From Embleya hyalina (GTDB lineage Bacteria > Actinomycetota > Actinomycetes > Streptomycetales > Streptomycetaceae): a stretch of DNA of 64,000 nucleotides. Numbering within the stretch: the stretch's first letter is position 1; each line of letters opens with the position of its first letter. The stretch spans positions 186,001 to 250,000 of the forward strand of contig NZ_BIFH01000023.1 in the NCBI RefSeq assembly GCF_003967355.1, read 5' to 3'. The translations under genes and the position numbers were made by a program. The notes under the pieces are model-generated. The model saw nothing but the letters and a program-made list of their open reading frames with translations. It ran no database searches and was not told where the DNA came from. This document shows positions 36,845-47,639 of this stretch, in pieces.

Positions 36845-38698
36845 GTGCCGCAACTCAGGTCTCGGACGGTCACCCACGGTCGCGAAATGGCGGGCGCCCG
36901 CGCGCTCCTCATGGCCGCAGGCGTCAAGCGTGCGGACTTCGGCAAGCCGATCATCGCGGTCGCCAACAGCTTCACCGAGTTCGTACCGGGGCACACCCAC
37001 CTCCAGCCCGTCGGCCGCATCGTCTCCGAGGCGATCTCCGCCGCCGGCGGCATCCCGCGCGAGTTCAACACGATCGCCGTCGACGACGGCATCGCGATGG
37101 GCCACTCGGGCATGCTCTACTCGCTGCCCTCGCGCGAGCTGATCGCCGACGCCGTCGAGTACATGGTCAACGCGCACCAGGCCGACGCGATCGTGTGCGT
37201 GTCCAACTGCGACAAGATCACCCCCGGCATGCTGATGGCCGCGCTGCGGCTGAACATCCCCGCCGTGTTCGTCTCCGGCGGTCCGATGGAGGCCGGCACC
37301 GCGGTGATGGTGGACGGGCGGGTGCGTCCGCACCTGGACCTGATCACCGCGATCGCCGACTCCGCGTCGGACAAGGTCTCCGACGAGGACCTGGAGCGGA
37401 TCGAGGACGCCGCGTGTCCGACCTGCGGGTCGTGCGCGGGCATGTTCACCGCCAACTCGATGAACTTCCTGGTCGAGGCGATGGGCCTGGCGCTGCCGGG
37501 CAACGGCTCGGTGCTGGCCACGCACACCGCGCGCAAGGCGCTGTACGAGGGCGCGGGCCACACGATCGTGGAGATCACCAAGCGCTATTACGAGCAGGAC
37601 GACGAGAGCGTGCTGCCGCGCAACGTGGCCACCCGCCAGGCGTTCGAGAACGCGATGGCGATGGACATCGCGATGGGCGGCTCGACCAACACGATCCTGC
37701 ACCTGCTCGCCGCCGCGCAGGAGGCCGAGCTGGACTTCACCATGGCCGACATCGACGCGCTCTCGCGCCGGGTGCCGTGTCTGGCGAAGGTCGCGCCGAA
37801 CAACGCGCCGTACCACGTGGAGGACGTGCACCGCGCGGGCGGCGTGCCGGCACTCCTCGGCGAGCTGTACCGGGCCGGGCTGCTGCACGAGGACGTCACC
37901 TCGGTGCACGCCGACTCGCTCGCCGAATGGCTCAAGACCTGGGACGTGCGCGGCGGTTCGCCCTCGGCCGAGGCGGTCGAGCTGTTCCACGCGGCCCCGG
38001 GCTGTGTGCGCTCGGCCACCGCGTTCAGCCAGTCGGAGCGCTGGGACTCGCTCGACCTGGACGCGGCCTCGGGCTGCGTCCGCGACATCGCGCACGCGTA
38101 CAGCGCGGACGGCGGCCTGGGCATCCTGTACGGCAACCTCGCCGAGGCGGGCTGCGTGGTCAAGACCGCCGGCGTGGACGAGTCGATCTGGACCTTCTCC
38201 GGCCCGGCCGTGGTGGTCGAGTCGCAGGAGGAGGCGGTCGACGCCATCCTGACCAAGCGGGTCAAGGAGGGCGACGTGGTGGTGGTCCGCTACGAGGGCC
38301 CCAAGGGTGGTCCGGGCATGCAGGAGATGTTGTACCCGACGTCGTTCCTCAAGGGTCGCGGGCTCGGCGCGAAGTGTGCGCTGATCACCGACGGCCGCTT
38401 CTCCGGCGGCACCTCGGGCCTGTCCATCGGGCACGTCTCGCCCGAGGCGGCGGCCGGTGGCGCGATCGCGCTGGTGCGCGACGGCGACGTCATCACGATC
38501 GACATCCCCAACCGCCGGATCGAGCTGGAGGTCTCCTTCGAGGAGCTGGCCGAGCGGCGCGAGCACCTGCTGCACGACCTGGGCAAGTACCGCCCGGCGA
38601 AGCGCGAGCGGGTGGTCAGCACGGCGCTGAAGGCGTACGCGGCGATGGCCACGAGCGCGGACAAGGGCGCGGTGCGGGACGTGTCGTTGTTCGACTGA
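36845..38698 (+). CDS. ilvD: Dihydroxy-acid dehydratase
   Basis: IlvD is the iron-sulfur enzyme of branched-chain amino acid and pantothenate synthesis. The 617-residue protein has cluster cysteines in [13 protein letters not shown] (about 122) and [17 protein letters not shown] (about 193). The substrate loop [11 protein letters not shown] lies near 45 and the C-terminal [24 protein letters not shown] near 515. The GTG at 36845 ([12 protein letters not shown]) is chosen because GAGAGGG lies 8 nt upstream. A near-perfect palindrome ends the gene. Confidence 0.97.
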   Translation: MPQLRSRTVTHGREMAGARALLMAAGVKRADFGKPIIAVANSFTEFVPGHTHLQPVGRIVSEAISAAGGIPREFNTIAVDDGIAMGHSGMLYSLPSRELIADAVEYMVNAHQADAIVCVSNCDKITPGMLMAALRLNIPAVFVSGGPMEAGTAVMVDGRVRPHLDLITAIADSASDKVSDEDLERIEDAACPTCGSCAGMFTANSMNFLVEAMGLALPGNGSVLATHTARKALYEGAGHTIVEITKRYYEQDDESVLPRNVATRQAFENAMAMDIAMGGSTNTILHLLAAAQEAELDFTMADIDALSRRVPCLAKVAPNNAPYHVEDVHRAGGVPALLGELYRAGLLHEDVTSVHADSLAEWLKTWDVRGGSPSAEAVELFHAAPGCVRSATAFSQSERWDSLDLDAASGCVRDIAHAYSADGGLGILYGNLAEAGCVVKTAGVDESIWTFSGPAVVVESQEEAVDAILTKRVKEGDVVVVRYEGPKGGPGMQEMLYPTSFLKGRGLGAKCALITDGRFSGGTSGLSIGHVSPEAAAGGAIALVRDGDVITIDIPNRRIELEVSFEELAERREHLLHDLGKYRPAKRERVVSTALKAYAAMATSADKGAVRDVSLFD

Positions 38699-38712
38699 GA
38701 CACGGCGTTCGG

Positions 38713-38750
38713 CGAAGGGGCGTCCCGGCCGCGGCCGGGACGCCCCTTCG
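38713..38750. terminator. 38-bp perfect palindrome between ilvD and the kinase
   Basis: Arms 38713-38731 and 38732-38750 are exact reverse complements. It ends only 3 nt before the stop of the convergent kinase gene and should terminate both. Confidence 0.85.
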
Positions 38751-38752
38751 GC

Positions 38753-40384
<1,632 letters not shown>

Positions 40385-40429
40385 CGGCGTGCCCCCCTCT
40401 GCCGACTGGGGGAAAGCGTAGGCAATCGC

Positions 40430-40458
40430 TTGACGGCGCGAGGTGGGAAGCGCATATT
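40430..40458 (+). promoter_or_regulatory. Promoter of the ABC transporter operon, leaderless
   Basis: TTGACG (-35, 40430-40435), a 17-nt spacer and CATATT (-10, 40453-40458) place the start of transcription at or near the ATG at 40465. It is the clearest two-box promoter of the leaderless set. Confidence 0.55.
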
Positions 40459-40464
40459 CAACAC

Positions 40465-41244
40465 ATGATGAATTATGGCGAGGATGCGATCCGAGCCGAG
40501 GGGCTGCGGGTCGTGCGCGGCGGGCGCGTGGTGCTCGACGACGTCTCGTTCGCCGTGCCGCGCGGGAGCGTCACCGGGCTGCTCGGGCCGAGCGGGTGTG
40601 GCAAGAGCACGCTGATGCGGGCGATCGTCGGCGTGCAGGCGCGGGTGAGCGGGCGGCTGGACGTGCTCGGGCGCCCCGCCGGGCATCGGCGGTTGCGCAG
40701 CGCGATCGGCTATGTCACGCAGGCGCCGTCGGTGTACGCGGATCTGACCGTGCGGGAGAACCTGCGCTACTTCGGCCGGCTCCTCGGCGCCTCGACCGAG
40801 GACCTCGACCGGGTGCTGCGCGAAGTGGACCTGACCGATCGGCAGGACGCCCCGGTGGCCCGGTTGTCCGGCGGGCAGCGGGCCCGGGTGTCACTGGCCG
40901 CCGCGCTGCTCGGGACACCGGAACTGCTGGTCCTGGACGAGCCGACGGTCGGCCTGGACCCGGTGCTGCGCCGCGACCTGTGGGGCCTGTTCCACCGGCT
41001 CGCGGCCGGCGGCGTCACGCTGCTCGTGTCCAGCCACGTGATGGACGAGGCCGAGCGCTGCGAGCGGCTGTTGCTGCTGCGCGACGGCGCGCTGCTGGCC
41101 GACGACACCCCCGCCGCGCTGCTCGCCCGCACCGGGACCGAGGACGCGGAGGCGGCCTTCCTGGCACTGGTCGACGCCGCGGCCGAACCCGAAACCCCCA
41201 CCACGTCCGCCGCGACCGCGGCCGGCCCGAGGAGCGCGTCATGA
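40465..41244 (+). CDS. ABC transporter ATP-binding protein
   Basis: The 259-residue ATPase has Walker A GPSGCGKST near residue 37, a Q-loop in YVTQAPSVYADLTVREN, signature LSGGQRARVSLAAAL near 137, Walker B LLVLDEPTVGLDP and the H-loop SSHVMDEAERC. It is of the drug- or nodulation-type (ABC-2 partner) exporters. Its ATGA overlap with the permease gene shows co-translation. The substrate is unknown; Streptomyces uses such pairs for antibiotic or lipid export. Confidence 0.93.
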   Translation: MMNYGEDAIRAEGLRVVRGGRVVLDDVSFAVPRGSVTGLLGPSGCGKSTLMRAIVGVQARVSGRLDVLGRPAGHRRLRSAIGYVTQAPSVYADLTVRENLRYFGRLLGASTEDLDRVLREVDLTDRQDAPVARLSGGQRARVSLAAALLGTPELLVLDEPTVGLDPVLRRDLWGLFHRLAAGGVTLLVSSHVMDEAERCERLLLLRDGALLADDTPAALLARTGTEDAEAAFLALVDAAAEPETPTTSAATAAGPRSAS

Positions 41245-41978
41245 CCGGCACCGCGACCACCGCCACCGCCCGCCGGGTGCTCGGCCAGTTGCGGCACGAC
41301 CCGCGCACCGTCGCGCTGATGCTCCTGGTGCCGTGTGTGCTGCTCACGCTGTTGTACTGGCTCTACGACGACCGGCCGGAGCAGTTCGACCACATCGGCG
41401 GGCCCCTGCTGGGGATCTTCCCGTTCGTGGTGATGTTCCTGGTCGCGTCGGTGGCCACGCTGCGCGAGCGCTCGACCGGGACGCTGGAGCGGCTGCTCAC
41501 CATGCCGATCGGCAAGATGCAGTTGATCGGCGGCTACGCGCTCGCGTTCGGGATCGTCGCGGTGCTCCAGGCGGCGGTGGCCACCGGGCTCGCGATCGGG
41601 CTGCTCGACCTGGACGTGGTCGGGCCGACCTGGCTGATCCTGTGCGTCGCGGTCCTGAACGCGCTGCTCGGCATGGCCCTGGGCCTGCTGGTGAGCGCGT
41701 TCGCCGACACCGAGTTCCAGGCGGTGCAGTTCCTGCCCGCGGTGATCCTGCCGCAGTTCCTGCTGTGCGGGCTGTTCGTGCCGCGCGACCATATGCAGCC
41801 GGTGCTCGAAGCGGTCTCCGACGTGCTTCCGCTGTCCTACGCGGTGGACGCGATGACCCGGCTGTCCACCGAGCACGAGGTCTCCGGCCTGCTGCTTCGC
41901 GACGTCGCGGTGATCGCCGGTTGTGTGCTCGCCGCCCTCGGCCTCGGTGCCCTGACGCTGCGCCGGCGCACCCCCTGA
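41241..41978 (+). CDS. ABC-2 type transporter permease
   Basis: The 245-residue protein has six predicted helices, beginning TVALMLLVPCVLLTLLYWLY. The ABC-2 segment LRERSTGTLERLLTMPI lies near 75, and LPAVILPQFLLCGLFVPR near 160. It partners with the preceding ATPase. Length fits a single ABC-2 membrane domain that dimerises. Confidence 0.92.
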   Translation: MTGTATTATARRVLGQLRHDPRTVALMLLVPCVLLTLLYWLYDDRPEQFDHIGGPLLGIFPFVVMFLVASVATLRERSTGTLERLLTMPIGKMQLIGGYALAFGIVAVLQAAVATGLAIGLLDLDVVGPTWLILCVAVLNALLGMALGLLVSAFADTEFQAVQFLPAVILPQFLLCGLFVPRDHMQPVLEAVSDVLPLSYAVDAMTRLSTEHEVSGLLLRDVAVIAGCVLAALGLGALTLRRRTP

Positions 41979-42012
41979 GCGACCCGGGACCCGCGCCGGG
42001 ACCCACCCTCGG

Positions 42013-42043
42013 ACACGTGTACGTACCGTACGGTGGCCACCGT
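42013..42043. promoter_or_regulatory. Chain of overlapping palindromes upstream of proC
   Basis: Four perfect palindromes overlap in 31 nt: ACACGTGT (42013-42020), GTACGTAC (42019-42026), CCGTACGG (42026-42033) and ACGGTGGCCACCGT (42030-42043). TACGGT at 42028-42033 could be the proC -10 box, so this may be an operator. Confidence 0.4.
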
Positions 42044-42093
42044 GGGCACCGGGCGTGCCCCGACGGACCAGGAACGCGAGAAAGTGTGGGGCC

Positions 42094-42903
42094 ATGGCTC
42101 AGCGGGTCGCCGTCGTCGGCGCCGGGAAAATCGGTGAAGCGCTGTTGTCCGGGATGATCCGGGCGGGCAAGAGCCCCGACGACCTCCTCGTCACCACCCG
42201 TCGCACCGAGCGGGCCGAGGACCTGCGCCGGAGCTACGGCGTCGAGGCGGTGAGCAACGCCGAGGCCGCCAAGGCCGCCGACATCCTGATCCTGACCGTC
42301 AAGCCCCAGGACATGGGCGCGCTGATGGACGAACTGGCCCCGCACGTACCCGCCGACCGGCTCGTGGTCAGCGGCGCGGCCGGCATCACCACCAAGTTCC
42401 TGGAGGCGCGCCTGGCCGCGGGCACCCCCGTGGTGCGTGTCATGTCCAACACCCCCGTGCTCGTGGACGAGGGGATGAGCGCGATCTCCGGCGGCGCGCA
42501 CGCCGGCGAGGCGCACCTGGAGCGGGTCGAGGAGATCTTCGGATCGGTCGGCAAGACCATCCGGGTCCCGGAGAAGCAGCAGGACGCGGTCACCGCGCTG
42601 TCCGGTTCGGGGCCGGCCTACTTCTACTTCCTGGTCGAGGCGATGACCGACGCCGGCATCCTGCTCGGCCTGCCGCGCGCGGCCGCGCACGACCTGATCG
42701 TGCAGGCCGCGATCGGCGCGTCGGTGATGCTGCGCGACTCGGGCGAGCACCCCACGCTGCTGCGCGAGGCGGTGACCTCGCCGGCCGGCACCACGATCGC
42801 CGCGATCCGCGAGTTGGAGAACCACGGCGTGCGTGCCGCGCTGCTCGCCGCCCTGGAGGCGGCGAGCAACCGTTCGCAGGAGATCGCCGAGGGCCTGTCG
42901 TGA
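42094..42903 (+). CDS. proC: Pyrroline-5-carboxylate reductase
   Basis: ProC reduces pyrroline-5-carboxylate to proline with NAD(P)H. The 269-residue protein has the N-terminal Rossmann motif VVGAGKIGEALLSGMI, VKPQDM near residue 70, RVMSNTPVLVDEGMSAIS near 118, and the family signature ALSGSGPAYFYFLVEAMTDAGILLGLPR near 168. GTGA overlap with the HAD gene shows co-translation. In mycobacteria proC likewise lies next to the HTH and bS22 genes. Confidence 0.96.
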   Translation: MAQRVAVVGAGKIGEALLSGMIRAGKSPDDLLVTTRRTERAEDLRRSYGVEAVSNAEAAKAADILILTVKPQDMGALMDELAPHVPADRLVVSGAAGITTKFLEARLAAGTPVVRVMSNTPVLVDEGMSAISGGAHAGEAHLERVEEIFGSVGKTIRVPEKQQDAVTALSGSGPAYFYFLVEAMTDAGILLGLPRAAAHDLIVQAAIGASVMLRDSGEHPTLLREAVTSPAGTTIAAIRELENHGVRAALLAALEAASNRSQEIAEGLS

Positions 42904-43547
42904 GGCCGGAGCTGGTCCTGTTCGACAACGACGGCGTCCTGGTGGACAGCGAGCCGATCGCCAACCGGGTGCTCGCCGCGCTGCTCACCGAACTCGGTGT
43001 GCCCACCGCCTACGAGGACTCGCTGCGCGACTACCTCGGCGGCACCATGGCCCGGGTGCACACGATCGTCCGCGAACGGGACGGCGTCACGCTGCCCGAG
43101 GACTTCGATCACGTCTACCACGAGCGGGTGTTCGCCGGATTCCGGGCCGAACTCGAAGCGGTGCCGGGGGTCGTCGACGTGCTGGCCGCGCTGGACGCCG
43201 CGGGGGTGCCGTATTGCCTGGCCTCGTCCGGTACGCACGAGCGGATCCGGCTCGCGCTGACCCGCACCGGGCTGATCGGGCGCTTCCCCGAACCGGTGAT
43301 CTTCAGCAGCCAGGACGTCGCCCGGGGCAAACCCGCGCCGGACCTGTTCCTGCACGCGGCGGCGACCATGGGCGTCGATCCCGCGCGCTGCGTGGTGGTC
43401 GAGGACAGTCCGCTGGGGGTCGAGGCCGCGCGGGCGGCCGGGATGACGGTGTACGGCCACGCCGCGATGACCCCGGCGGAACGGCTCGCGGACGCCGACG
43501 CGCTGTTCAAGGACATGGTCGACCTGCCGGAACTGTTGGGCATTTGA
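42900..43547 (+). CDS. HAD-superfamily hydrolase, beta-phosphoglucomutase-like
   Basis: The 215-residue protein has HAD motif I FDNDGVLVDSE near residue 6, motif II ASSGTH near 108, motif III Lys in GKPAPDLFLHAA near 147, and motif IV VVVEDSPLGVEAARAAGM. A small helical cap domain lies between motifs I and II. It is a phosphatase or phosphoglycerate-type mutase of unknown substrate. The GTG start overlaps the proC stop by 4 nt. Confidence 0.9.
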   Translation: MRPELVLFDNDGVLVDSEPIANRVLAALLTELGVPTAYEDSLRDYLGGTMARVHTIVRERDGVTLPEDFDHVYHERVFAGFRAELEAVPGVVDVLAALDAAGVPYCLASSGTHERIRLALTRTGLIGRFPEPVIFSSQDVARGKPAPDLFLHAAATMGVDPARCVVVEDSPLGVEAARAAGMTVYGHAAMTPAERLADADALFKDMVDLPELLGI

Positions 43548-43635
43548 CGGATTTCGCCGAGTTTTGTCCGGTCGGTGAATCTGACGGTTCATCAAAAGAT
43601 CTCCTCGGCCCCTGTCCGTGGAAGTGACCCGTCGG

Positions 43636-43641
43636 TAGCGT
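43636..43641 (+). promoter_or_regulatory. -10 box of leaderless MFS gene
   Basis: TAGCGT ends 8 nt before the ATG at 43650, without a ribosome-binding site. Confidence 0.4.
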
Positions 43642-43649
43642 GCTCGCCC

Positions 43650-44849
43650 ATGCGGGTGAGAGAAGCGGCCGCCGGGTCGACCGAGGACGAGACGCTGCGC
43701 CGTGCGCGGTTCAGCCTGCTCGCGTGCTTTTTGATCCAGGGCGTGTCCTTCGCGCTGCTCGTCACCCGGATCCCGGCGATCCAGCGCCGCTACGACATGG
43801 GCGACGGCACGCTCACCGCGGTGCTCTCGGTGGTGCCGATCGTCGCCGGCGTGGGCAGCGTGATCGCGGGCGCCCTGGCCCGGCGATTCGGCAGTCGTAC
43901 CGTGCTGCGGGTGTCCCAGCCGATCGTGTGCGCCACCCTGATCGGGGTCGGCGCCGGGGACGGGCTGTGGCAGTTGGCCGTCGTGCTCTTCGTGTTCGGG
44001 CTGTCCCTGGGCGCGGTGGACGCCACGATGAACATGCAGGGCGTGGCGATCCAGGCCCGCGCGGGACGCAGCATCATGCTCGGCTTCCACGCCTCGTACA
44101 GCCTCGGCGGCCTGGCCGGAGCCGGCGCGGCCGGGCTGTGCGCGTGGGGCGGGGTGCCGCTGGTCGCGATGTACGCGGGCGCCGCCGCGCTCACCGTGCC
44201 GGCCCTGCTCGTGGTCGGCCCCGGCTACCTGCGCGCGGACGACGCCCCGGCGGTCGCCGATCCGGAGCGGCCCCGCCGTACCCTGCCCTGGCGCCCGCTG
44301 ATCCCGCTGTGCCTGGTCATGACGTTCGCCTACATCGGCGACTCGACGGTGGCCAACTGGAGCGCGGTCTACCTGGAGAAGGTGCTGGACAGCTCCGAGG
44401 CGTTCGCGGTGATCCCCTATATCGCGTACATGGTCACCACCCTCGTCGGCCGCGGCGTCGGCGACCTCGCGGTGCGCCGCTGGGGCATGGTCGAGGTGGT
44501 CCGCGGCGGCGCGGTGGTCGCGGCGGCGGGCTTCGCGGTCGTACTCGCCGCCCCACACGCCGCGGTGGGCCTGCTCGGCTTCGTGATCCTGGGCGTGGGG
44601 CTGTGCGTGCTGGTCCCGCAGACCTTCGCCGCGGGCGGAAGGCAGTCGCCGGAGGACGCCGACGAGGCGGTCGCCCGGCTCAACATCTTCAACTACGTCG
44701 GCTTCCTGATCGGCACCCCGCTCGTGGGCGGGATCGCCGACCTGGCCTCGTTCCGCCTGGCGATGCTCGTGCCGCTGTTCCTGGTGCTCGCCGTACTGCC
44801 GCTCGCCCGCGCCTTCGCCCCGCACGGTGAACCCGCTCACGACCGATGA
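43650..44849 (+). CDS. MFS transporter
   Basis: The 399-residue protein has 12 predicted helices in two six-helix halves. Helix 1 is FSLLACFLIQGVSFALLVTRIPAIQRRYDM, a loop 2-3 Arg/Gly motif is ALARRFGSRTVLR, and FGLSLGAVDATMNMQGVAIQARAGRSIMLGFHASYSLGG resembles FucP/YbjJ-like (fucose permease-type) members. The substrate is unknown. It probably has a leaderless mRNA. A longer start at 43575 is possible but has no ribosome-binding site. Confidence 0.9.
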   Translation: MRVREAAAGSTEDETLRRARFSLLACFLIQGVSFALLVTRIPAIQRRYDMGDGTLTAVLSVVPIVAGVGSVIAGALARRFGSRTVLRVSQPIVCATLIGVGAGDGLWQLAVVLFVFGLSLGAVDATMNMQGVAIQARAGRSIMLGFHASYSLGGLAGAGAAGLCAWGGVPLVAMYAGAAALTVPALLVVGPGYLRADDAPAVADPERPRRTLPWRPLIPLCLVMTFAYIGDSTVANWSAVYLEKVLDSSEAFAVIPYIAYMVTTLVGRGVGDLAVRRWGMVEVVRGGAVVAAAGFAVVLAAPHAAVGLLGFVILGVGLCVLVPQTFAAGGRQSPEDADEAVARLNIFNYVGFLIGTPLVGGIADLASFRLAMLVPLFLVLAVLPLARAFAPHGEPAHDR

Positions 44850-44869
44850 TCGGGAGCCGACCCGGGCGG

Positions 44870-44875
44870 TAGCGT
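44870..44875 (+). promoter_or_regulatory. -10 box of leaderless acuC
   Basis: TAGCGT ends 6 nt before the ATG at 44882. Confidence 0.45.
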
Positions 44876-44881
44876 GACCGC

Positions 44882-46084
44882 ATGAGTCGAGCGGTGCACG
44901 TGCTGTGGGACGACGGGATGACCGGGTACGACTTCGGATCGTGGCACCCGATGAACCCGGTCCGGCTGCGCCTGACCATCGACCTCATCCGCGCGTTCGG
45001 GCTGCACACCCTGCCCGAACTGCGGGTGTGCCCGCCGAAGTCGGCGACCGACGCGGACCTGGCGATGGTGCACACCGACGCGTACACCGCCGCCGTGCGC
45101 GCCGCCTCCCTCGACCCCCGGACCGCCGACGGCACCTTCGGGTTCGGCACCGAGGACACCCCCGCCTTCGCCGGGATGCACGAGGTGTCCGCGCTGATCG
45201 CGGGCGCCTCGATCGCCGCGGCCGAGGCGGTGTGGCGGGGGCCCGAACACCCCGACGGCGCGGACCACGCGATCAACTTCGCGGGCGGGCTGCACCACGC
45301 GATGCCCGACGCCGCGGGCGGGTTCTGCATCTATAACGACCCGGCGCTCGCGATCGCGCGCCTGCTCGAACTCGGCGCCGAGCGGGTCGCGTACGTGGAC
45401 ATCGACGTGCACCACGGCGACGGCGTGCAGCGGGCGTTCTGGGACGACCCGCGCGTGCTCACGATCAGCCTGCACGAGAGCCCGCGCTTCCTGTTCCCGG
45501 GCACCGGTTTCGCGAACGAGATCGGCGGGCCGGACGCCGAGGGCTTCGCGGTCAACGTGGCGCTGCCGCCCGGCATCGCCGACGCCGCGTGGTTGCGCGC
45601 GTTCGACGCCGTGGTGCCGCCGCTGCTCGCCGACTTCCGCCCCGACGTGCTGGTCAGCCAGCACGGGACGGACACCCACGTGGACGATCCGCTGGCCCAC
45701 CTCGCGGTGAGCCTCGACGCGCAGCGCACGGCTCACGCCGCGCTGCACGCGCTCGCCCACGAACACGCCGGCGGGCGCTGGATAGCCACCGGCGGCGGGG
45801 GCTACGCGACGGTCGACGTGGTGCCGCGCTCGTGGACGCACCTGGTGGCCGAGGCGGCCGGCCATGCCATCGAGCCCACCCGCGAGGTGCCGCTCGACTG
45901 GCGCGAGGAGGTTCGGATGCTCACCCGCCAGGCCGGTCCGCACCGGATGACCGACGGCGGGACGGGCGATTTTCGGCCGTTCTCCGGCGGCTACGACCCG
46001 GCGGACCGCACCGACCAATCGATTCTGGCCACCCGGCGGGCGGTCTTCCCGGCGCACGGCCTCGACCCGATGTTCGATCTGTGA
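44882..46084 (+). CDS. acuC: Acetoin utilization-type histone deacetylase family protein AcuC
   Basis: The 400-residue zinc deacetylase resembles class I histone deacetylases. It has HPMNPVRLRLTIDLI near the start, the active-site His pair in GGLHHAMPDAAGGFCIYND (about 140), zinc ligands in VDIDVHHGDGVQ (about 178) and SQHGTDTHVDDPLAH (about 258), and the late ATGGGGYATVDVVPRSW. AcuC deacetylates acetyl-CoA synthetase in Bacillus. Here no acs gene is adjacent, so the target is open. Confidence 0.93.
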   Translation: MSRAVHVLWDDGMTGYDFGSWHPMNPVRLRLTIDLIRAFGLHTLPELRVCPPKSATDADLAMVHTDAYTAAVRAASLDPRTADGTFGFGTEDTPAFAGMHEVSALIAGASIAAAEAVWRGPEHPDGADHAINFAGGLHHAMPDAAGGFCIYNDPALAIARLLELGAERVAYVDIDVHHGDGVQRAFWDDPRVLTISLHESPRFLFPGTGFANEIGGPDAEGFAVNVALPPGIADAAWLRAFDAVVPPLLADFRPDVLVSQHGTDTHVDDPLAHLAVSLDAQRTAHAALHALAHEHAGGRWIATGGGGYATVDVVPRSWTHLVAEAAGHAIEPTREVPLDWREEVRMLTRQAGPHRMTDGGTGDFRPFSGGYDPADRTDQSILATRRAVFPAHGLDPMFDL

Positions 46085-46138
46085 CCCGGTGGTCCCGACG
46101 CCTGCGGTGACCCCGACCCGTGACCCAAGGAGCTGTGC

Positions 46139-46957
46139 GTGACCGTTGCGGTTCCCACCCCCTCTGAGCTTCGCTCCCATCTCGTGCGCGGCCGGATCGC
46201 CGGTGACGTGGCGACCACGAGGGAGAACAACCTCCGGCACTACCGACTGATGAGCGAGCGGCATCCCGGCCATCTGTTCGGCCTGGAACCGGACGGCCGG
46301 TGGACCGCGGACGACGTACTCGCGCTGATGGTGCGCCGTTGCGGAGTGGTGGCCGACCCGGCCCACCGCAGCGGGCAGGACACCATCGACCCGGACCTGA
46401 CCCTGGCCGCGCTGGACGCGTACGCGGACCGGATCGCGCTCGCCGCCGAGCGTCGCGAGCGGGTGATCGTGGCCACGGGTCACCCGAACGGACTAGGCGA
46501 TTGGTACCGCACGTTGGCGCGCGTGTTGCGTGAGGCGGGGTGTAAGCTCCTGCGCCCCGCCGCCGGGTGGACCTATCGCACGCCCACGGCCGAGGGCGGG
46601 CAGAGCCGCGCGATCCGGTATCGGGGGGACGTGGCGATGGTGGTGGACGACGCGGGAGATTTCCGACACACCCACTCCGCGCGCGGGATCCGGGCGATGC
46701 TGGCGGAGCTGGCGGCCGGGTCCGAGCTGCTGCCGGATCTGCTGATCGGCGACCACGGTTGGGCCGGAGGCGCAGGTCAGGCGGGGGTTCCGGCGATCGG
46801 CCTCGCCGACTGCAACGACCCCGCGCTGTTCGTGGCGGCCGAGGAGGGGCGGGTCGAGGTGGTCGTTCCGCTGGACGACAACGTGGCGCCACACCTGTAC
46901 GAACCGGTCATGGCGTACGTGCTCGATCGGTCCGGACTGTCCGGAATCGATCGGTAA
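46139..46957 (+). CDS. Conserved actinomycete phosphatase-family protein
   Basis: The 272-residue protein belongs to a family annotated as phosphatase in streptomycetes, found next to the HTH/bS22 genes. Visible features are LRSHLVRGRIAGDVATTRENNL at the start, ATGHPNGLGDWYRTLARVLREAG near 105, DDAGDFRHTHSARGIRAML near 168, LIGDHGWAGGAGQAG near 205 and GLADCNDPALFVAAEEG near 225. Several His and Asp residues could hold metal. I have no proof of the reaction. The GTG start has AAGGAG 6 nt upstream. Confidence 0.8.
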   Translation: MTVAVPTPSELRSHLVRGRIAGDVATTRENNLRHYRLMSERHPGHLFGLEPDGRWTADDVLALMVRRCGVVADPAHRSGQDTIDPDLTLAALDAYADRIALAAERRERVIVATGHPNGLGDWYRTLARVLREAGCKLLRPAAGWTYRTPTAEGGQSRAIRYRGDVAMVVDDAGDFRHTHSARGIRAMLAELAAGSELLPDLLIGDHGWAGGAGQAGVPAIGLADCNDPALFVAAEEGRVEVVVPLDDNVAPHLYEPVMAYVLDRSGLSGIDR

Positions 46958-47103
46958 AACAGCCTGATGGGCGATTCAGGTGGGATAACTACTCCTCTTC
47001 CCCACTGGTACCACACGCCACTACTCTGGAGGGACGCACGTGCGTGTGGCAGTCGCCGGAGGGGAAGCCGGCGCCCGACGCGTGCTGAATGGTTCGGTGC
47101 GTC

Positions 47104-47307
47104 ATGGCTTCTGGAGAGAGGCCTCTCAACGAGGTCAACTTCTTGACTGTGGCCGAGGTGGCCGCGGTGATGCGGGTGTCCAAGATGACGGTGTATCGCC
47201 TGGTCCACAGTGGCGAGATGCCGGCCATCAGGGTTGGTCGGTCCTTCCGAGTTCCGGAGCAGGCCGTCCACGACTACCTGCGAGACTCCTACGTGGAAAC
47301 AGCGTAG
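47104..47307 (+). CDS. Excisionase-type helix-turn-helix DNA-binding protein
   Basis: The 67-residue winged-helix protein of the MerR/excisionase-like group reads NFLTVAEVAAVMRVSKMTVYRLVHSGEMPAIRVGRSFRVPEQAVHDYL. It is extremely conserved in actinobacteria (mycobacterial Rv0500A) and sits, as there, between proC and the bS22 and epimerase genes. It resembles BldC in fold and size but is not BldC by sequence. Targets are unknown. The 146-nt gap before it (46958-47103) is lower in GC and probably holds its promoter. Confidence 0.9.
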   Translation: MASGERPLNEVNFLTVAEVAAVMRVSKMTVYRLVHSGEMPAIRVGRSFRVPEQAVHDYLRDSYVETA

Positions 47308-47426
47308 GGGGGCATTACGGACCGCCTCGTTTAGAGGTGGGCCGGGGCGGCGAGTAGGCTGACCCCCAGTTGTGCGGGCTGATCCGGCTCCGCGCGGTAG
47401 AAACGTCACGTGAGCGAGGGTTGTCG

Positions 47427-47525
47427 GTGGGCTCTGTCATCAAGAAGCGTCGCAAGCGCATGGCGAAGAAGAAGCACCGCAAGCTTCTCAAGAAGACGCG
47501 TGTGCAGCGTCGCAACAAGAAGTAG
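47427..47525 (+). CDS. Small ribosomal subunit protein bS22 (AURKAIP1/COX24 domain)
   Basis: The 32-residue, extremely basic protein begins MGSVIKKRRKRMAKKKHRK and ends VQRRNKK. It matches the actinobacterial ribosomal protein bS22 (also described as the AURKAIP1/COX24-like protein; mycobacterial Rv0500B), which binds the decoding side of the 30S subunit. It is too short for most gene finders. The GTG start has GAGGG at 47416-47420, and a strong hairpin follows the stop. Confidence 0.93.
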   Translation: MGSVIKKRRKRMAKKKHRKLLKKTRVQRRNKK

Positions 47526-47559
47526 GCATCCCACCGGCTTGCGCCGCTGAAGCCTTGGG

Positions 47560-47603
47560 CGACCGCCCGCCGCGCTCCCGTTCGGGGGCGCGACGGGCGG
47601 TCG
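47560..47603 (+). terminator. Terminator of the bS22 gene
   Basis: Ten-bp arms CGACCGCCCG (47560-47569) and 47594-47603 enclose a loop that itself pairs (GCGC...GCGC). Confidence 0.75.
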
Positions 47604-47639
47604 TCGTGCGTTCGGGCGCGTGCGCGCGCGGGAGGACGA

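Noticed and set aside
47104-47307. Naming the small HTH gene bldC
   Set aside because: The size and fold are similar, but the sequence matches the proC-neighbour excisionase-type family and not the BldC sequence I recall.
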